IMG/VR virus record: IMGVR_UViG_3300035665_000088
Location: 1 to 40,701 of that record
Length of the DNA stretch: 40,701 bases
From: a virus
Reading direction: 5' to 3' (one strand)
Below, piece by piece: positions 7,893-15,318 of this stretch (within the stretch, counting starts at the first letter, position 1; each line of letters begins with the position of its first letter). The position numbers and the translations under genes were made by a program. The notes under the pieces are model-generated. The model worked only from the letters and a program-made list of their open reading frames with translations. It made no database searches and had not been told where the DNA came from.

Positions 7893-8414
7893 ATGAAACC
7901 TGTAGTCAAGGTCGCGAGTCCTGCTGCTATTGCTGTGCTTCGTCAAGCGACAGCATTGTTTCCGAAGCGCAAGAAACTGTCCGACGGATTATTGCCATCG
8001 TTGGCGCATCAGAAAGCCAGTCCGAATTCAGACCACAACACGGGTCTTGCTGTTGATTTGACCCACGACCCTGCCAATGGGGTCGACTGTGCCGTTATAT
8101 TTGAAAAACTAAAGGAGGATGAGCGTGTCTCGTATCTCATTTTCCAAGGCAAGATATGGTCTCGTGAAAAGGCTAAACAAGGTAACAGAAAGTACGTGGG
8201 TAGTAACCCTCACAATAAGCACCTTCATTGTTCTATTCGCCCTGATTTCGCTAATGACACTAGCCCTTGGTTCTGGTGGCTAAACCAGCCTAAAGTTGTG
8301 AATCAGGTATTGGCTGCCCTTCAACCCCAGCCTAAGAAAAAAGTGGTACCCTCTACCCCAGTGGCAGTATGCACGTGCTGCCCTGTCCATAAACCTAAAC
8401 GAAAGGCAATCTAG
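7893..8414 (+). CDS. Endolysin, M15-family (D-Ala-D-Ala/L-Ala-D-Glu type) peptidase
   Basis: A 173-residue protein. Zinc-peptidase motifs of the M15/VanY-like group are visible: SDHNTGLAVDL at residues 46-56 with H48 and D55 as metal ligands, and NPHNKHLHCSI at 105-115 with the HxH pair H110 and H112. It should cut peptide bonds in host peptidoglycan for release. The last 45 residues are a basic, Pro-rich tail ending in a Cys cluster (VAVCTCCPVHKPK), possibly a wall-binding or zinc element. There is no signal peptide, so export depends on the adjacent membrane proteins. Start chosen at the ATG just after the upstream stop, with a GAGGAAA ribosome site. Confidence 0.8.
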   Translation: MKPVVKVASPAAIAVLRQATALFPKRKKLSDGLLPSLAHQKASPNSDHNTGLAVDLTHDPANGVDCAVIFEKLKEDERVSYLIFQGKIWSREKAKQGNRKYVGSNPHNKHLHCSIRPDFANDTSPWFWWLNQPKVVNQVLAALQPQPKKKVVPSTPVAVCTCCPVHKPKRKAI

Positions 8415-8599
8415 TGGAGCAATTCAAACAAGTAGCACTTACTTGGTTCCGCGCTTCAGCGGCTTCCGCTGTCGCTCTTTACCTTGCTGGTCAGACCGAC
8501 CTTAAGGTTCTTGCTACAGCAGCCCTAACGGGCTTCCTCGGTCCAGTATTGAAGTGGCTTGACCCTTCAGCAGCCGAGTTTGGACGCGGCTCAAACTAG
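8414..8599 (+). CDS. Holin
   Basis: A 61-residue protein starting with GTG that overlaps the endolysin stop. After a short amphipathic N-terminus it has two hydrophobic stretches (RASAASAVALYLAG and VLATAALTGFLGPVLKWL), and it ends in a polar tail (DPSAAEFGRGSN). Small holins with this pattern are common directly after actinophage endolysins. It should permeabilise the inner membrane at lysis. It is followed by tandem terminators that close the late operon. Confidence 0.65.
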   Translation: MEQFKQVALTWFRASAASAVALYLAGQTDLKVLATAALTGFLGPVLKWLDPSAAEFGRGSN

Positions 8600-8609
8600 T
8601 CCTAGAATA

Positions 8610-8628
8610 CCCCTTTTAAGGGGGTTTT
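8610..8628 (+). terminator. Rho-independent terminator 1 after holin
   Basis: Perfect inverted repeat CCCCTTTTAAGGGG followed by G and TTTT, ten bases after the holin stop. The stem is short but GC-rich. It is the first of three hairpins in a row. Confidence 0.55.
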
Positions 8629-8657
8629 AAGGCGATTTGAGACACTTTCAGTTCTTG

Positions 8658-8677
8658 GGGGTATAGAGATATACCCC
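8658..8677 (+). terminator. Hairpin 2 after holin
   Basis: GGGGTATA-GAGA-TATACCCC, a perfect 8-bp stem with a GAGA loop. No T run follows, so alone it may pause polymerase or protect the 3' end of the late mRNA rather than terminate. Confidence 0.45.
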
Positions 8678-8686
8678 TGAGGCTAA

Positions 8687-8746
8687 AAACCCCTCAACTC
8701 AAAGTCAATTTACACACGTTGACTTTTGGTTGGGGGGTCTTTTTTT
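8687..8746 (+). terminator. Strong rho-independent terminator 3
   Basis: A long imperfect stem: AACCCCTCAACTCAAAGTCA on the left pairs with TGACTTTTGGTTGGGGGG on the right, followed by seven T. This is the main terminator separating the lysis cassette from the early genes. Confidence 0.75.
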
Positions 8747-8912
8747 GTTTATATGTGGTACAGTTTTCTCACGGGAAACCGTGGGGCAGAAACTTCAGAT
8801 GACGGGGTGACGGCATAAGCCAGACCCAGCCCCCTTGCCACCTCAATTTTTTGGGGGGGGGTAGGGGGGGCATTTCTTAGAATCTGGGGTTCAGGCATAT
8901 AGGAAGGTAACC

Positions 8913-9089
8913 ATGCCAACATACGATTACGAATGCCGCTCATGCGGCGATACACAAGAAATTAATCTTCCGTTAAACCACGAAGGAGAAATCAATTGCG
9001 GTCATTGTGGCAACGTTTTATTCAAAGTATTTTCGGCAAATCCGATTCACTTCAAGGGCAGTGGCTGGGCTGGGAAGAGTGCGATTTAG
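8913..9089 (+). CDS. FmdB-like zinc-ribbon protein
   Basis: A 58-residue protein with ribosome site AGGAAGG. MPTYDYECRSCG, then CGHCGNVLFKVFS and HFKGSGWAG, is the standard pattern of the FmdB/CxxC_CxxC single zinc ribbon: two CxxC pairs at residues 8-11 and 34-37. Such proteins are frequent in actinobacteria and their phages and may regulate transcription, though the exact role is unproven. It opens the early rightward gene set. A Cys-rich overlapping frame continues beyond its stop (see findings). Confidence 0.8.
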   Translation: MPTYDYECRSCGDTQEINLPLNHEGEINCGHCGNVLFKVFSANPIHFKGSGWAGKSAI

Positions 9090-9126
9090 ACTGCGAAGAT
9101 TGTCCCAACTGTGATACAGTTTGGGA

Positions 9127-9900
9127 ATGAGCGAATTACCTAAACATATATCCTATTCTTCTTTCAACACTTGGTTAGAGTGTGGTTGGAAGTATTACTT
9201 AACTAAACTAAAAGAAGTTCCTGAGAAGCACGCTGTATGGTTTACAGGTGGTTCTGCTGTCCACAAAGCCACAGAACTCTTTGACAAGGGTGAACTTGGT
9301 GACACTAACAACATTGATGAACTGTGGAATAAAGTCTGGTTCAATCAGGTTAAAGAAGACGAAGCACTACACGGTGACATGAACACATGGGAGTTCCGCT
9401 CTCGTGAAGATATGTCATGGTGGTATGGCGAAGGTCTATGGATGTTTGAGCGTTGGACTCAGTTCATGGCTCCTGACCGTGGCTGGTCAGTATACGAAGA
9501 TTTTATTGAGAAGCAATACGAGATTTCTGTAGGAAGCACTACGGTGAAACTAGCCATTGACCGTGTGCTGACTGATTACGACGGGAATAGGGTCCTCGTC
9601 GATATCAAAACTGGTGCGTCATCTCAGAAGCACCCTCTGCAGTTGGCAGTTTACGGTTGGGCTCTTTCCAAACAGGGTCTCACTGTCGACAAGGCAGGCT
9701 TCTGGGATGCACGTACTGGTAGTATCTCCTTGTGGGATTTAGAACATTTACAACCAGAGCGAGTAGAAGAAATCTTGACTGGCTTTGATAAAATGCGAAA
9801 GACTGAGACGTTCCTGCCAAACATGAACTCTTGCGGTCGTTGCGGTGTGCTATCCTATTGCAAATGGATGAATGGAAATAAATCGAAAGGATACGAATAA
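9127..9900 (+). CDS. Cas4/RecB-like PD-(D/E)XK exonuclease
   Basis: A 257-residue protein. The nuclease core is seen as AIDRV (D145), VDIKTG (D159, K161) and QLAVYGW (Q172, Y176), the QxxxY form of the RecB family. Cys20 in the N-terminal helix together with C236, C239 and C245 near the C-terminus gives the C...CxxCx5C arrangement of an iron-sulphur cluster, as in Cas4 and AddB. It should resect DNA 5' or 3' ends in recombination or replication. Start chosen at the ATG overlapping TGA of an upstream short frame; an in-frame TTG six bases earlier is less likely. It is coupled by TAATG to the next gene. Confidence 0.8.
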   Translation: MSELPKHISYSSFNTWLECGWKYYLTKLKEVPEKHAVWFTGGSAVHKATELFDKGELGDTNNIDELWNKVWFNQVKEDEALHGDMNTWEFRSREDMSWWYGEGLWMFERWTQFMAPDRGWSVYEDFIEKQYEISVGSTTVKLAIDRVLTDYDGNRVLVDIKTGASSQKHPLQLAVYGWALSKQGLTVDKAGFWDARTGSISLWDLEHLQPERVEEILTGFDKMRKTETFLPNMNSCGRCGVLSYCKWMNGNKSKGYE

Positions 9901-10322
9901 TGGCTAACGCCACTTTCCAAGTAAGCAGCAAGTTGCCTGATGGAAGAATCTTTGTCATCGCAGGAGATGACTTTGCTTCCTTCAAGACACATCTTTCAGA
10001 TGTGCTTGGTCCTGAAGGTGCTGAATCAATACTAACTACGATGGCTACTTCTATCGAAGGAGCACCATCATTTGAGCAGGCAGTTGCTAACGTGGGAGCA
10101 CAGTTCCCTAACGCAACACCTGTATCACCTGTACCACAAACATCAACACCATCAACTGCTCCGACAGGACGTAGTTGCAAGCATGGTCCTATGACCAAGC
10201 GTCAAGGTTCTAGTGCTAAGGGTCCTTGGAAGGGTTATATGTGCCCTACTCCAAAGGGAACACCTGACCAATGTGATGCGATATTCCTTCGCAGGAATGA
10301 GCCTGAATGGAGCACATTCTAA
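9900..10322 (+). CDS. Hypothetical early protein with C-terminal zinc-binding motif
   Basis: A 140-residue protein. The N-terminal 75 residues (FQVSSKLPDGRIFVIAGDDF onward) look like a small alpha/beta domain. A Pro/Thr-rich linker follows, and then a Cys/His cluster, CKHGPMTKRQGSS, MCPTPKG and QCDAIFLRR, that looks like a zinc ribbon for nucleic-acid binding. It sits between the nuclease and the RecA-like ATPase with start/stop overlap, so a recombination or single-strand DNA binding accessory role is likely but unproven. Such two-part proteins occur beside Cas4-like nucleases in actinophages. Confidence 0.6.
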   Translation: MANATFQVSSKLPDGRIFVIAGDDFASFKTHLSDVLGPEGAESILTTMATSIEGAPSFEQAVANVGAQFPNATPVSPVPQTSTPSTAPTGRSCKHGPMTKRQGSSAKGPWKGYMCPTPKGTPDQCDAIFLRRNEPEWSTF

Positions 10323-10325
10323 AAC

Positions 10326-11114
10326 ATGAGAACCCTTGCCCGTGCTGTTGGTAGCGCGGACATCGGTGGTGAACCACTACCCTCGGTGTTTCGTACGCTT
10401 GACAACAACAAGATAATCTTTCGCAGGTCGGAAGTGTCGATGATTGCTGGTACCCCTGGTGCTGGTAAGTCGACACTTGCACTTGCGATAGCGTTGCGTA
10501 CCAAAGTACCGACGTTGTATGTAAGTGCCGACACAAACGCGCATACTATGGCTATGCGCCTACTTTCCATGATTACTGGCAAGACTCAAACAGAGGCAGA
10601 AGTTATGCTCTCTGATAAAGTCGAAGAGTCACGGAAAATCATCAATGATTCTTCAGGGCATGTCTTTTGGTCTTTTGAGTCAGCACCAACGCTGGCTGAT
10701 TTGGACCAAGAGGTGCTAGCCTTTGAAGAGTTGTGGGGCTGTGCTCCAACTCTTATCGTTGTAGACAACTTAATGGACATCTCCAACGATGGGGGAGAAG
10801 AGTTTGCGGGCATGCGTTCCACAATCAAAGAGTTGAAATATCTCGCAAGAGATACGAACTCTGCTATTCTCGTACTACATCACACCAAAGAGTCGTATGC
10901 TGGTACTCCGTGTCAACCACGTTCTGCTTTGCAGGGCATGGTGGCACAGTTGCCAGCGCTGATTTGCACGGTAGGTTCCGACGCGCCAGGATATATAGCC
11001 GTCGCGCCCGTAAAGAACCGATATGGCAAAGCAGACCCTTCAGGGGGTACGGCTCATTGGTTGCAATTCAACCCTGAAGTCATGGACGTATCAGATATCC
11101 CAGATAGGTCCTAA
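10326..11114 (+). CDS. RecA/DnaB-like P-loop ATPase (helicase-related)
   Basis: A 262-residue protein. Walker A is GTPGAGKS at residues 42-49, and Walker B is LIVVDN at 143-148. LVLHHTKES and VAPVKNRYG fit the RecA/DnaB core, with a sensor-like His pair and a terminal Arg region. It lacks the N-terminal domain of a full DnaB helicase, so it is a single-domain form as seen in many actinophages, sometimes called AAA-ATPase or DnaB-like helicase. It probably acts with the nuclease upstream and the split primase downstream. Full replicative helicase activity is uncertain. Confidence 0.75.
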   Translation: MRTLARAVGSADIGGEPLPSVFRTLDNNKIIFRRSEVSMIAGTPGAGKSTLALAIALRTKVPTLYVSADTNAHTMAMRLLSMITGKTQTEAEVMLSDKVEESRKIINDSSGHVFWSFESAPTLADLDQEVLAFEELWGCAPTLIVVDNLMDISNDGGEEFAGMRSTIKELKYLARDTNSAILVLHHTKESYAGTPCQPRSALQGMVAQLPALICTVGSDAPGYIAVAPVKNRYGKADPSGGTAHWLQFNPEVMDVSDIPDRS

Positions 11115-11317
11115 TGTCCAGACCAATCTCAGAACTCAAACCGAGTTATGACAAGGCGATGGATATCCGTGGTAATCCAACTACGGTGTGCATCTGTGGG
11201 AGTTTCGTATGGAATCTCAAGGTAGTCTTCGCAGAAGACAACACCATTGGGATGTATTTTCTAGATATGGAGTGTGCTGACTGTGGAACACAGGCAACCG
11301 CACCCATTGAGGAGTAA
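11114..11317 (+). CDS. Small zinc-ribbon protein
   Basis: A 67-residue protein overlapping the previous stop by one base. Two Cys pairs, CICGSFVW (C..C) and MECADCGTQATAP, with a beta hairpin between them form a probable zinc ribbon. No further domain is visible. Small proteins of this kind sit among actinophage replication genes. Function unknown. Confidence 0.6.
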   Translation: MSRPISELKPSYDKAMDIRGNPTTVCICGSFVWNLKVVFAEDNTIGMYFLDMECADCGTQATAPIEE

Positions 11318-11319
11318 AG

Positions 11320-11751
11320 ATGAAACTGACAACAGTAACAATAATGTCCGCGATTGCAATATTTGTGGCAACTATGCCCCACGGTGTGGGTGCGTGGCTC
11401 ATCAAGACTACTCATACGGAGTCTTTGGTCAGAAAAATTTCTGACAGAGAAGCCGTTATGGCAAGTCCAGTATTGTATGCAAGGACATATGCAAAAGAAA
11501 AAGTGAATAAGATGTTTCGCAATCCTAACCGTGAATGGTCAGCGTTAGCGAAGTTATGGGGTAAGGAGTCTGCTTGGAACTGGAAAGCCAAGAACCCTCA
11601 CTCATCTGCCTATGGTATTGCCCAAGTATTGGGTACACCTCAAGGCTCAACAATTGAATACCAAGTGAATATGGGGATTAAATACATTGTCCACCGTTAC
11701 GACACGCCCTCAAAGGCGTGGGCTTTTTGGCAAAGGAACGGCTGGTACTAA
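11320..11751 (+). CDS. Lytic transglycosylase-like protein with N-terminal membrane anchor
   Basis: A 143-residue protein. Residues 4-20 are hydrophobic (TTVTIMSAIAIFVATMP), giving an anchor or signal. The C-terminal 70 residues carry the SLT/lysozyme-like core: LAKLWGKESAWNW with E83 as the likely catalytic acid, SSAYGIAQVLGTPQ, and the ending AWAFWQRNGWY. It should cleave the glycan strand of peptidoglycan outside the membrane. It lies in the early region, far from the lysis cassette, so it may serve entry-related wall remodelling, superinfection control or be a second lysin. The sequence resembles the actinophage group often annotated as transglycosylase. Confidence 0.7.
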   Translation: MKLTTVTIMSAIAIFVATMPHGVGAWLIKTTHTESLVRKISDREAVMASPVLYARTYAKEKVNKMFRNPNREWSALAKLWGKESAWNWKAKNPHSSAYGIAQVLGTPQGSTIEYQVNMGIKYIVHRYDTPSKAWAFWQRNGWY

Positions 11752-12095
11752 TGTCAAGCAAGTCCAAGATTAAGGGTTCGCAAGCAGAACGAGACGTAGT
11801 TAAATATCTACAAGAGTGGTTCCCGTACGCAGAAAGACGGCTTGCGGGAGCCACTTTAGATAAAGGTGATATCTCAGGCATCAATGGTGTCTGTATTGAA
11901 ATCAAGAACCATGCCAAGTTAGATTTGGCTGGTTGGCTAGCAGAATTAGAAGTTGAAACTAAAAACTCCAAAGCATGGACGGGAGTTGTCATTCATAAAC
12001 GTAAGGGTAAAGGCAACCCTGCTGACTGGTATGCTACGCTTCCAGTGTCAGTGTGGGTAGAACTCTTACGAAAGGCAATCGATGGAAAAGCCTGA
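11751..12095 (+). CDS. Holliday-junction resolvase-like nuclease
   Basis: A 114-residue protein starting at the ATG overlapping the upstream TAA. Residues E13 (QAERD), D40 (KGDISG) and E50-x-K52 (CIEIKNH) fit the metal site of the archaeal Hjc-type PD-(D/E)XK resolvases. The small size also fits. It should resolve branched DNA before packaging. Its 3' end overlaps the primase zinc-finger gene by 14 bases. VRR-NUC-type nuclease is an alternative. Confidence 0.7.
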   Translation: MSSKSKIKGSQAERDVVKYLQEWFPYAERRLAGATLDKGDISGINGVCIEIKNHAKLDLAGWLAELEVETKNSKAWTGVVIHKRKGKGNPADWYATLPVSVWVELLRKAIDGKA

Positions 12096-12456
12096 TATAT
12101 CAGTAGTTTTAGAGCACTACGGCGCCCGAGTACCGACTCGACATGGGTGGTTCTCAATGAAGTGTCCCTTCCATGACGATAGGCACAACAGTGCCTCAGC
12201 GACAAGAGATGAGAATGCTTTCTGTTGCTTTGCATGTCAGATAAAAGGTGATGCGTATGCTATAATTATGGCTAAAGAAGGAGTGGAGTTTCGTGAAGCA
12301 GTCAACATCGCAAAAAGAATCTTTGATGAGAGCGGCAAAGTATTACCACAGCGCTCTGCACGAAGCGGAGGATTACCTCGCAGAACGGGGAATCACAATG
12401 GAAGCAGCGGAGAAGGCACGCTTGGGCGTCGTCTTAGACCCGCTAACTGGTCATGA
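12082..12456 (+). CDS. DnaG-like primase, zinc-binding (CHC2) part
   Basis: A 124-residue protein. The N-terminal zinc finger is C28-PF-H31 with C49-FA-C52, surrounded by typical primase text (VVLEHYGARVPTR and MKCPFHDDRH). Helical GVEFREAVNIAKRIF ends the domain at about residue 85. The remaining ~35 residues are read in a frame that overlaps the next gene and look non-natural (basic, Gly-rich), so the functional part is the zinc domain. The TOPRIM part is encoded separately downstream in another frame. Together they replace one DnaG protein. Confidence 0.75.
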   Translation: MEKPDISVVLEHYGARVPTRHGWFSMKCPFHDDRHNSASATRDENAFCCFACQIKGDAYAIIMAKEGVEFREAVNIAKRIFDESGKVLPQRSARSGGLPRRTGNHNGSSGEGTLGRRLRPANWS

Positions 12457-12916
12457 AGCGTATACGAATCGGCTCGCTATCCCGTACCTTACAAAGTCAG
12501 GTGTGGTTGACATTCGATTCAGAAGTCTCGGACACGAAGAGCCACGATACATGGGCTTGGCTGGGGCTACGACACACTTGTATAACGTGGGAGCGTTTTT
12601 CCGTGCATCGTCATACATTTGCATTTGTGAAGGTGAAATCGATACCATCACCTTGGACATGGTATGCAACATACCAGCGGTTGGTGTCCCTGGCGTTAAT
12701 AATTGGAAGAAACATTACACTCGGCTCTTGGCTGACTTCGATAAGGTTTTCCTCTTCGCAGATGGAGATAATGCGGGCTCTGAGTTCGGCAAGTCCCTTT
12801 CCCGAGAGTTGTCTAATCTTGTTATTATCCAAGCACCCGAAGGCGAAGATGTCAACTCCCTTTATAGAGTTCACGGTTCAGACTACTTCAAAGAAAAGAT
12901 AGCGGGTGCTCAATAA
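12293..12916 (+). CDS. DnaG-like primase, TOPRIM catalytic part
   Basis: A 207-residue protein starting at GTG 12293 with ribosome site AAGGAG at 12278-12283, nine bases upstream. The helical AEDYLAERGITMEAAEKARLG is the usual linker before the catalytic core. TOPRIM motifs are CICEGEIDTITL (E113) and LFADGDNAG (D157, D159). It should make RNA primers together with the product of the overlapping zinc-finger gene. The two frames overlap by 164 bases. The separate ribosome site argues for two polypeptides rather than a sequencing frameshift; an ATG at 12326 is an alternative start. Confidence 0.75.
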   Translation: MKQSTSQKESLMRAAKYYHSALHEAEDYLAERGITMEAAEKARLGVVLDPLTGHEAYTNRLAIPYLTKSGVVDIRFRSLGHEEPRYMGLAGATTHLYNVGAFFRASSYICICEGEIDTITLDMVCNIPAVGVPGVNNWKKHYTRLLADFDKVFLFADGDNAGSEFGKSLSRELSNLVIIQAPEGEDVNSLYRVHGSDYFKEKIAGAQ

Positions 12917-13263
12917 TGTTATTACCTGAAGACGATGGCACATTTGCCTGCAAGAAGGATAACTTCAAGACAGGTAATCTATTTGAGTATATGGACCATT
13001 TCGGTGTGGAGTATGACTGGATGGTTAAACTCAACCCACGCTATAACTTCAATCTCTTTACCTTCTTGGGTGAACTTACCAACTACATCTTAGATAAGGA
13101 CTGGGAAGAAGCCTACGGCTTGACTCAGAGTGTCACACTCATGATGATTAACGCTAGTGGTGAAGACTTTGAGGAGTTCGTGGAAGAGGCTGAAGTAATC
13201 ACTGGTACACAGAATATGTTTGACCAACTAGAAAGGTTCCTTAATGACAATGGAACTAAATGA
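12916..13263 (+). CDS. Hypothetical early protein
   Basis: A 115-residue acidic protein coupled by TAATG to the primase gene. The text is helical and aromatic (LFEYMDHFGVEYDWMVKLNP, then WEEAYGLTQSVTLMM) with no Cys cluster or catalytic motif. The acidic C-terminus (EDFEEFVEEAEVITG) could bind a basic partner. I do not recognise the family. It is part of the replication transcription unit. Confidence 0.55.
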   Translation: MLLPEDDGTFACKKDNFKTGNLFEYMDHFGVEYDWMVKLNPRYNFNLFTFLGELTNYILDKDWEEAYGLTQSVTLMMINASGEDFEEFVEEAEVITGTQNMFDQLERFLNDNGTK

Positions 13264-13552
13264 TGACGAGCCAAGCAAGTTTGATTTGGTCGTGTGGTAC
13301 ACCTACGACTCGCTCGCTGAACTTCTCATAAAGAAGCATAACGACTACGGACCCAAGAACATTTCCGAAAGTCCTGGCGGTCCTTTGAACGGCTTGCGTG
13401 TGCGTATGCATGATAAACTTGCTCGGATAAACAACTTAATAGATAACAACAAGGAACCTGAGAACGAGCCTTTAGAAGATTCGTTCATAGACATGGCTAA
13501 CTACGCAATCATAGGATTGCTAGTGCTGAGAGGACAATGGGACAATGATTAA
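13244..13552 (+). CDS. DUF1599-like (nucleotide-modification-associated) protein
   Basis: A 102-residue protein overlapping its neighbour by 20 bases; ATG 13244 and ATG 13250 are both possible, with AAAGG upstream. LLIKKHNDYGPKNISES, GLRVRMHDKLARINNL and LEDSFIDMANYAIIGLL are the hallmark segments of the DUF1599 group, related to MazG-like all-alpha nucleotide pyrophosphohydrolases (the K..DYG and D..NYA helices). It may hydrolyse or handle nucleotides. The family assignment is good; the substrate is unknown. Confidence 0.7.
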   Translation: MTMELNDDEPSKFDLVVWYTYDSLAELLIKKHNDYGPKNISESPGGPLNGLRVRMHDKLARINNLIDNNKEPENEPLEDSFIDMANYAIIGLLVLRGQWDND

Positions 13553-13856
13553 ACGCTTTGGACCTTACAAAGGCAGTAAGCAGAACGGTGGTAGACCTAT
13601 CTATGTTTTCAAACGTCGCAAGAAGAATGGGGAAGTTGTTACTACTTCTTCTAACAAAGCCCGTGTTGATTACGAAGACAGCACTGGAGAGAATCTTCCT
13701 CGCCATAAAGAAGTAGACCATAAGAACAACAAGGGACGTGCTGGTGATGACCGCAAGTCTAATCTTCGTGTTGTTTCTAAGTCTGACAACGTGGCTATGG
13801 AGAACAAGCGCAGAGCCAAGAAGAAGCCTGCCAAGAAACGAAAGAAGAAAGCGTGA
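13545..13856 (+). CDS. HNH endonuclease
   Basis: A 103-residue basic protein. HKEVDHKNNKG at residues 54-64, followed by KSNLRVVSKSDN at 71-82, forms the HNH ββα-metal motif (H54, D58-H59, N73). The C-terminus is Lys-rich (KKPAKKRKKKA) and probably binds DNA. It is free-standing, embedded among replication genes with short overlaps at both sides. It could be a homing enzyme or a packaging or recombination helper; the position away from the terminase makes the packaging role less likely. Confidence 0.75.
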   Translation: MIKRFGPYKGSKQNGGRPIYVFKRRKKNGEVVTTSSNKARVDYEDSTGENLPRHKEVDHKNNKGRAGDDRKSNLRVVSKSDNVAMENKRRAKKKPAKKRKKKA

Positions 13857-14632
13857 GCAAAAAGAAATCGAAAGTAAAGCGGGTAGTAGTACTTTCTGAT
13901 ATACAGGCTCCCAGCCATGATGCCAGAGCCATCACAGCACTTCAGGATTTCGTATATGATTTTGAACCTGATGAACTGTACTGCGTAGGTGATGAGGCTG
14001 ATAGCCCTGAACCATCTCGCTGGAACAAAGGTAGAGCAGGCGAGTACGCCAAGACTTTACAATCAGGATTAGATAAAACATCTGACATTATGGAAGGCTT
14101 CAAGGACGTTCTTGGGGACAAGCCATTCCACACTATGAGGAGTAATCATGGCGACAGAATCGACCACTACATATCAAAGTATGCCCCTGCACTTGCTAGC
14201 CTCCGCGCTTTGGAGTATGAGGAACTGCTCCGATACCGTGAACTCGATATTACGTATCACGATAAAATCTGGCAGTTTGCCCCAGGATGGGCTCTTGCAC
14301 ACGGAGACGAAGGAAGCCTTCTACAAACTTCGGGAGGAACTGCGCTTAACCTTGCGAGACGTATCGGATTATCTGTCGTATGTGGACACACCCACCGCCA
14401 AGGTATCCAACATTACCACGTCGGATACAATGGGCGGATTAGTTCAAGACTCTTTGGAGTTGAAGTCGGGCACTTGATGGATTTGAACAAAGCAGACTAC
14501 CTATCCACGGGTGCTGCTAACTGGCAGCAAGGCTTTGCCATTCTGTACATCCGTCGCAGTAACGTTACCCCTGTGACTGTTCCAATTATCGGTAGGTCAT
14601 TCACTGTGGAGGGTAAGACGTACGCATGGTAA
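13853..14632 (+). CDS. Calcineurin-like metallophosphoesterase
   Basis: A 259-residue protein starting at GTG overlapping the HNH stop. All metallophosphoesterase motifs are visible: LSDIQAP (D16), CVGDEAD (46-50), SNHGD (97-101), LAHGDEG (149-154) and CGHTHRQ (177-183). Such phage enzymes may act as phosphatases or nucleases (for example Mre11/SbcD-like or nucleotide phosphatase), and the substrate cannot be told here. The first motif has Q where H is common (DIQ rather than DxH), a variant seen in this phage subgroup. It overlaps the sigma-like gene by seven bases. Confidence 0.75.
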   Translation: MSKKKSKVKRVVVLSDIQAPSHDARAITALQDFVYDFEPDELYCVGDEADSPEPSRWNKGRAGEYAKTLQSGLDKTSDIMEGFKDVLGDKPFHTMRSNHGDRIDHYISKYAPALASLRALEYEELLRYRELDITYHDKIWQFAPGWALAHGDEGSLLQTSGGTALNLARRIGLSVVCGHTHRQGIQHYHVGYNGRISSRLFGVEVGHLMDLNKADYLSTGAANWQQGFAILYIRRSNVTPVTVPIIGRSFTVEGKTYAW

Positions 14633-15318
14633 TAGAACAATACGAAGGACTTGTAGGCGCTATCGCTTATGAGTTCTCCCGTAAGTTCCACATGGTGGAA
14701 TCAGCAGACATACGCCAAGAGTTATGGCTATGGTTTCTGACCCACCCCAAGAAGTTGAAAGCGTGGGAAAGTTTAGATGGCAAAGAAACAACTAAACTTA
14801 TTAGCAGGTCTCTTAGGAATGCAGCAAAGGATTACTGCCAAAAAGAGAAGGCTCGCATTGTTGGTTATCGTGTTGAAGATAACTATTACTATGACCGTCA
14901 GGTATTGGAAATCCTTATCCCTGCTGTTCTTAGGGGCGATTCTTCTGCTCCTTCTATGGTTGATTTAGGATTTACTGCCACCAAGAAGGTGGCTAGTGAA
15001 GGCGGTAATTGGTTTGCGATGATGAGTGACATTGACAAAGCCATGAAGAAGTTACCTGATGAACAATACAACATTCTGTATCTGCGATTCGGTGATGGCA
15101 TGGAGAACTCAGATGTAGCATCAGAACTCCAGATATCTGATGATGCTGCTAGAATGAGAGTCAACAGAGCAATTAACAGTTTGCTTAACATATTAGGCGG
15201 GTCTAAGCCCCGCAGAGAGCGGGACTACACAGAAGATGAAGCCGCCAATCACATCGGAGAGAGTATTGACAGCATTGGAGAACCTACGGAAGAAGGTGGA
15301 CTCCAAGAGTTGGACTAA
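14626..15318 (+). CDS. Sigma-70-family RNA polymerase sigma factor-like protein
   Basis: A 230-residue protein. Region 2 is seen at about residues 5-50 (LVGAIAYEFSRKF, ADIRQELWLWFL). Region 4 lies at about 138-192, with LPDEQYNILYLRFGDG and a helix-turn-helix VASELQISDDAARMRVNRAI. The C-terminus is an acidic tail. It should redirect host RNA polymerase to phage promoters, most likely late ones. It is near the end of the rightward early unit. The domain reading is good; the promoters it uses are not known. Confidence 0.7.
   Translation: MVIEQYEGLVGAIAYEFSRKFHMVESADIRQELWLWFLTHPKKLKAWESLDGKETTKLISRSLRNAAKDYCQKEKARIVGYRVEDNYYYDRQVLEILIPAVLRGDSSAPSMVDLGFTATKKVASEGGNWFAMMSDIDKAMKKLPDEQYNILYLRFGDGMENSDVASELQISDDAARMRVNRAINSLLNILGGSKPRRERDYTEDEAANHIGESIDSIGEPTEEGGLQELD

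Larger units (their letters stand above)
8600..8912 (+). other. Noncoding late/early boundary: terminators, possible promoter, G-tracts
   Basis: About 310 bp without a convincing gene. The left half is packed with hairpins that end the late operon (listed separately). After them lies an AT-rich stretch with TGGTACAGT at 8755-8763, which could be an extended -10 element for the rightward early genes, but no good -35 is seen. A run of nine G (8853-8861), TA, then seven G (8864-8870) follows, which is unusual in this AT-leaning genome. A ribosome site (AGGAAGG) precedes the gene at 8913. Confidence 0.6.

Noticed and set aside
8749-8955. A minus-strand frame across the G tracts
   Set aside because: Pro-rich content arises from the G runs, it overlaps the FmdB-like gene, and it has no ribosome site.
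12293-12456. Sequencing frameshift as the cause of the split primase
   Set aside because: The second frame has a well-placed ribosome site and start. Separate frames are also reported in actinophages. It cannot be excluded without reads.
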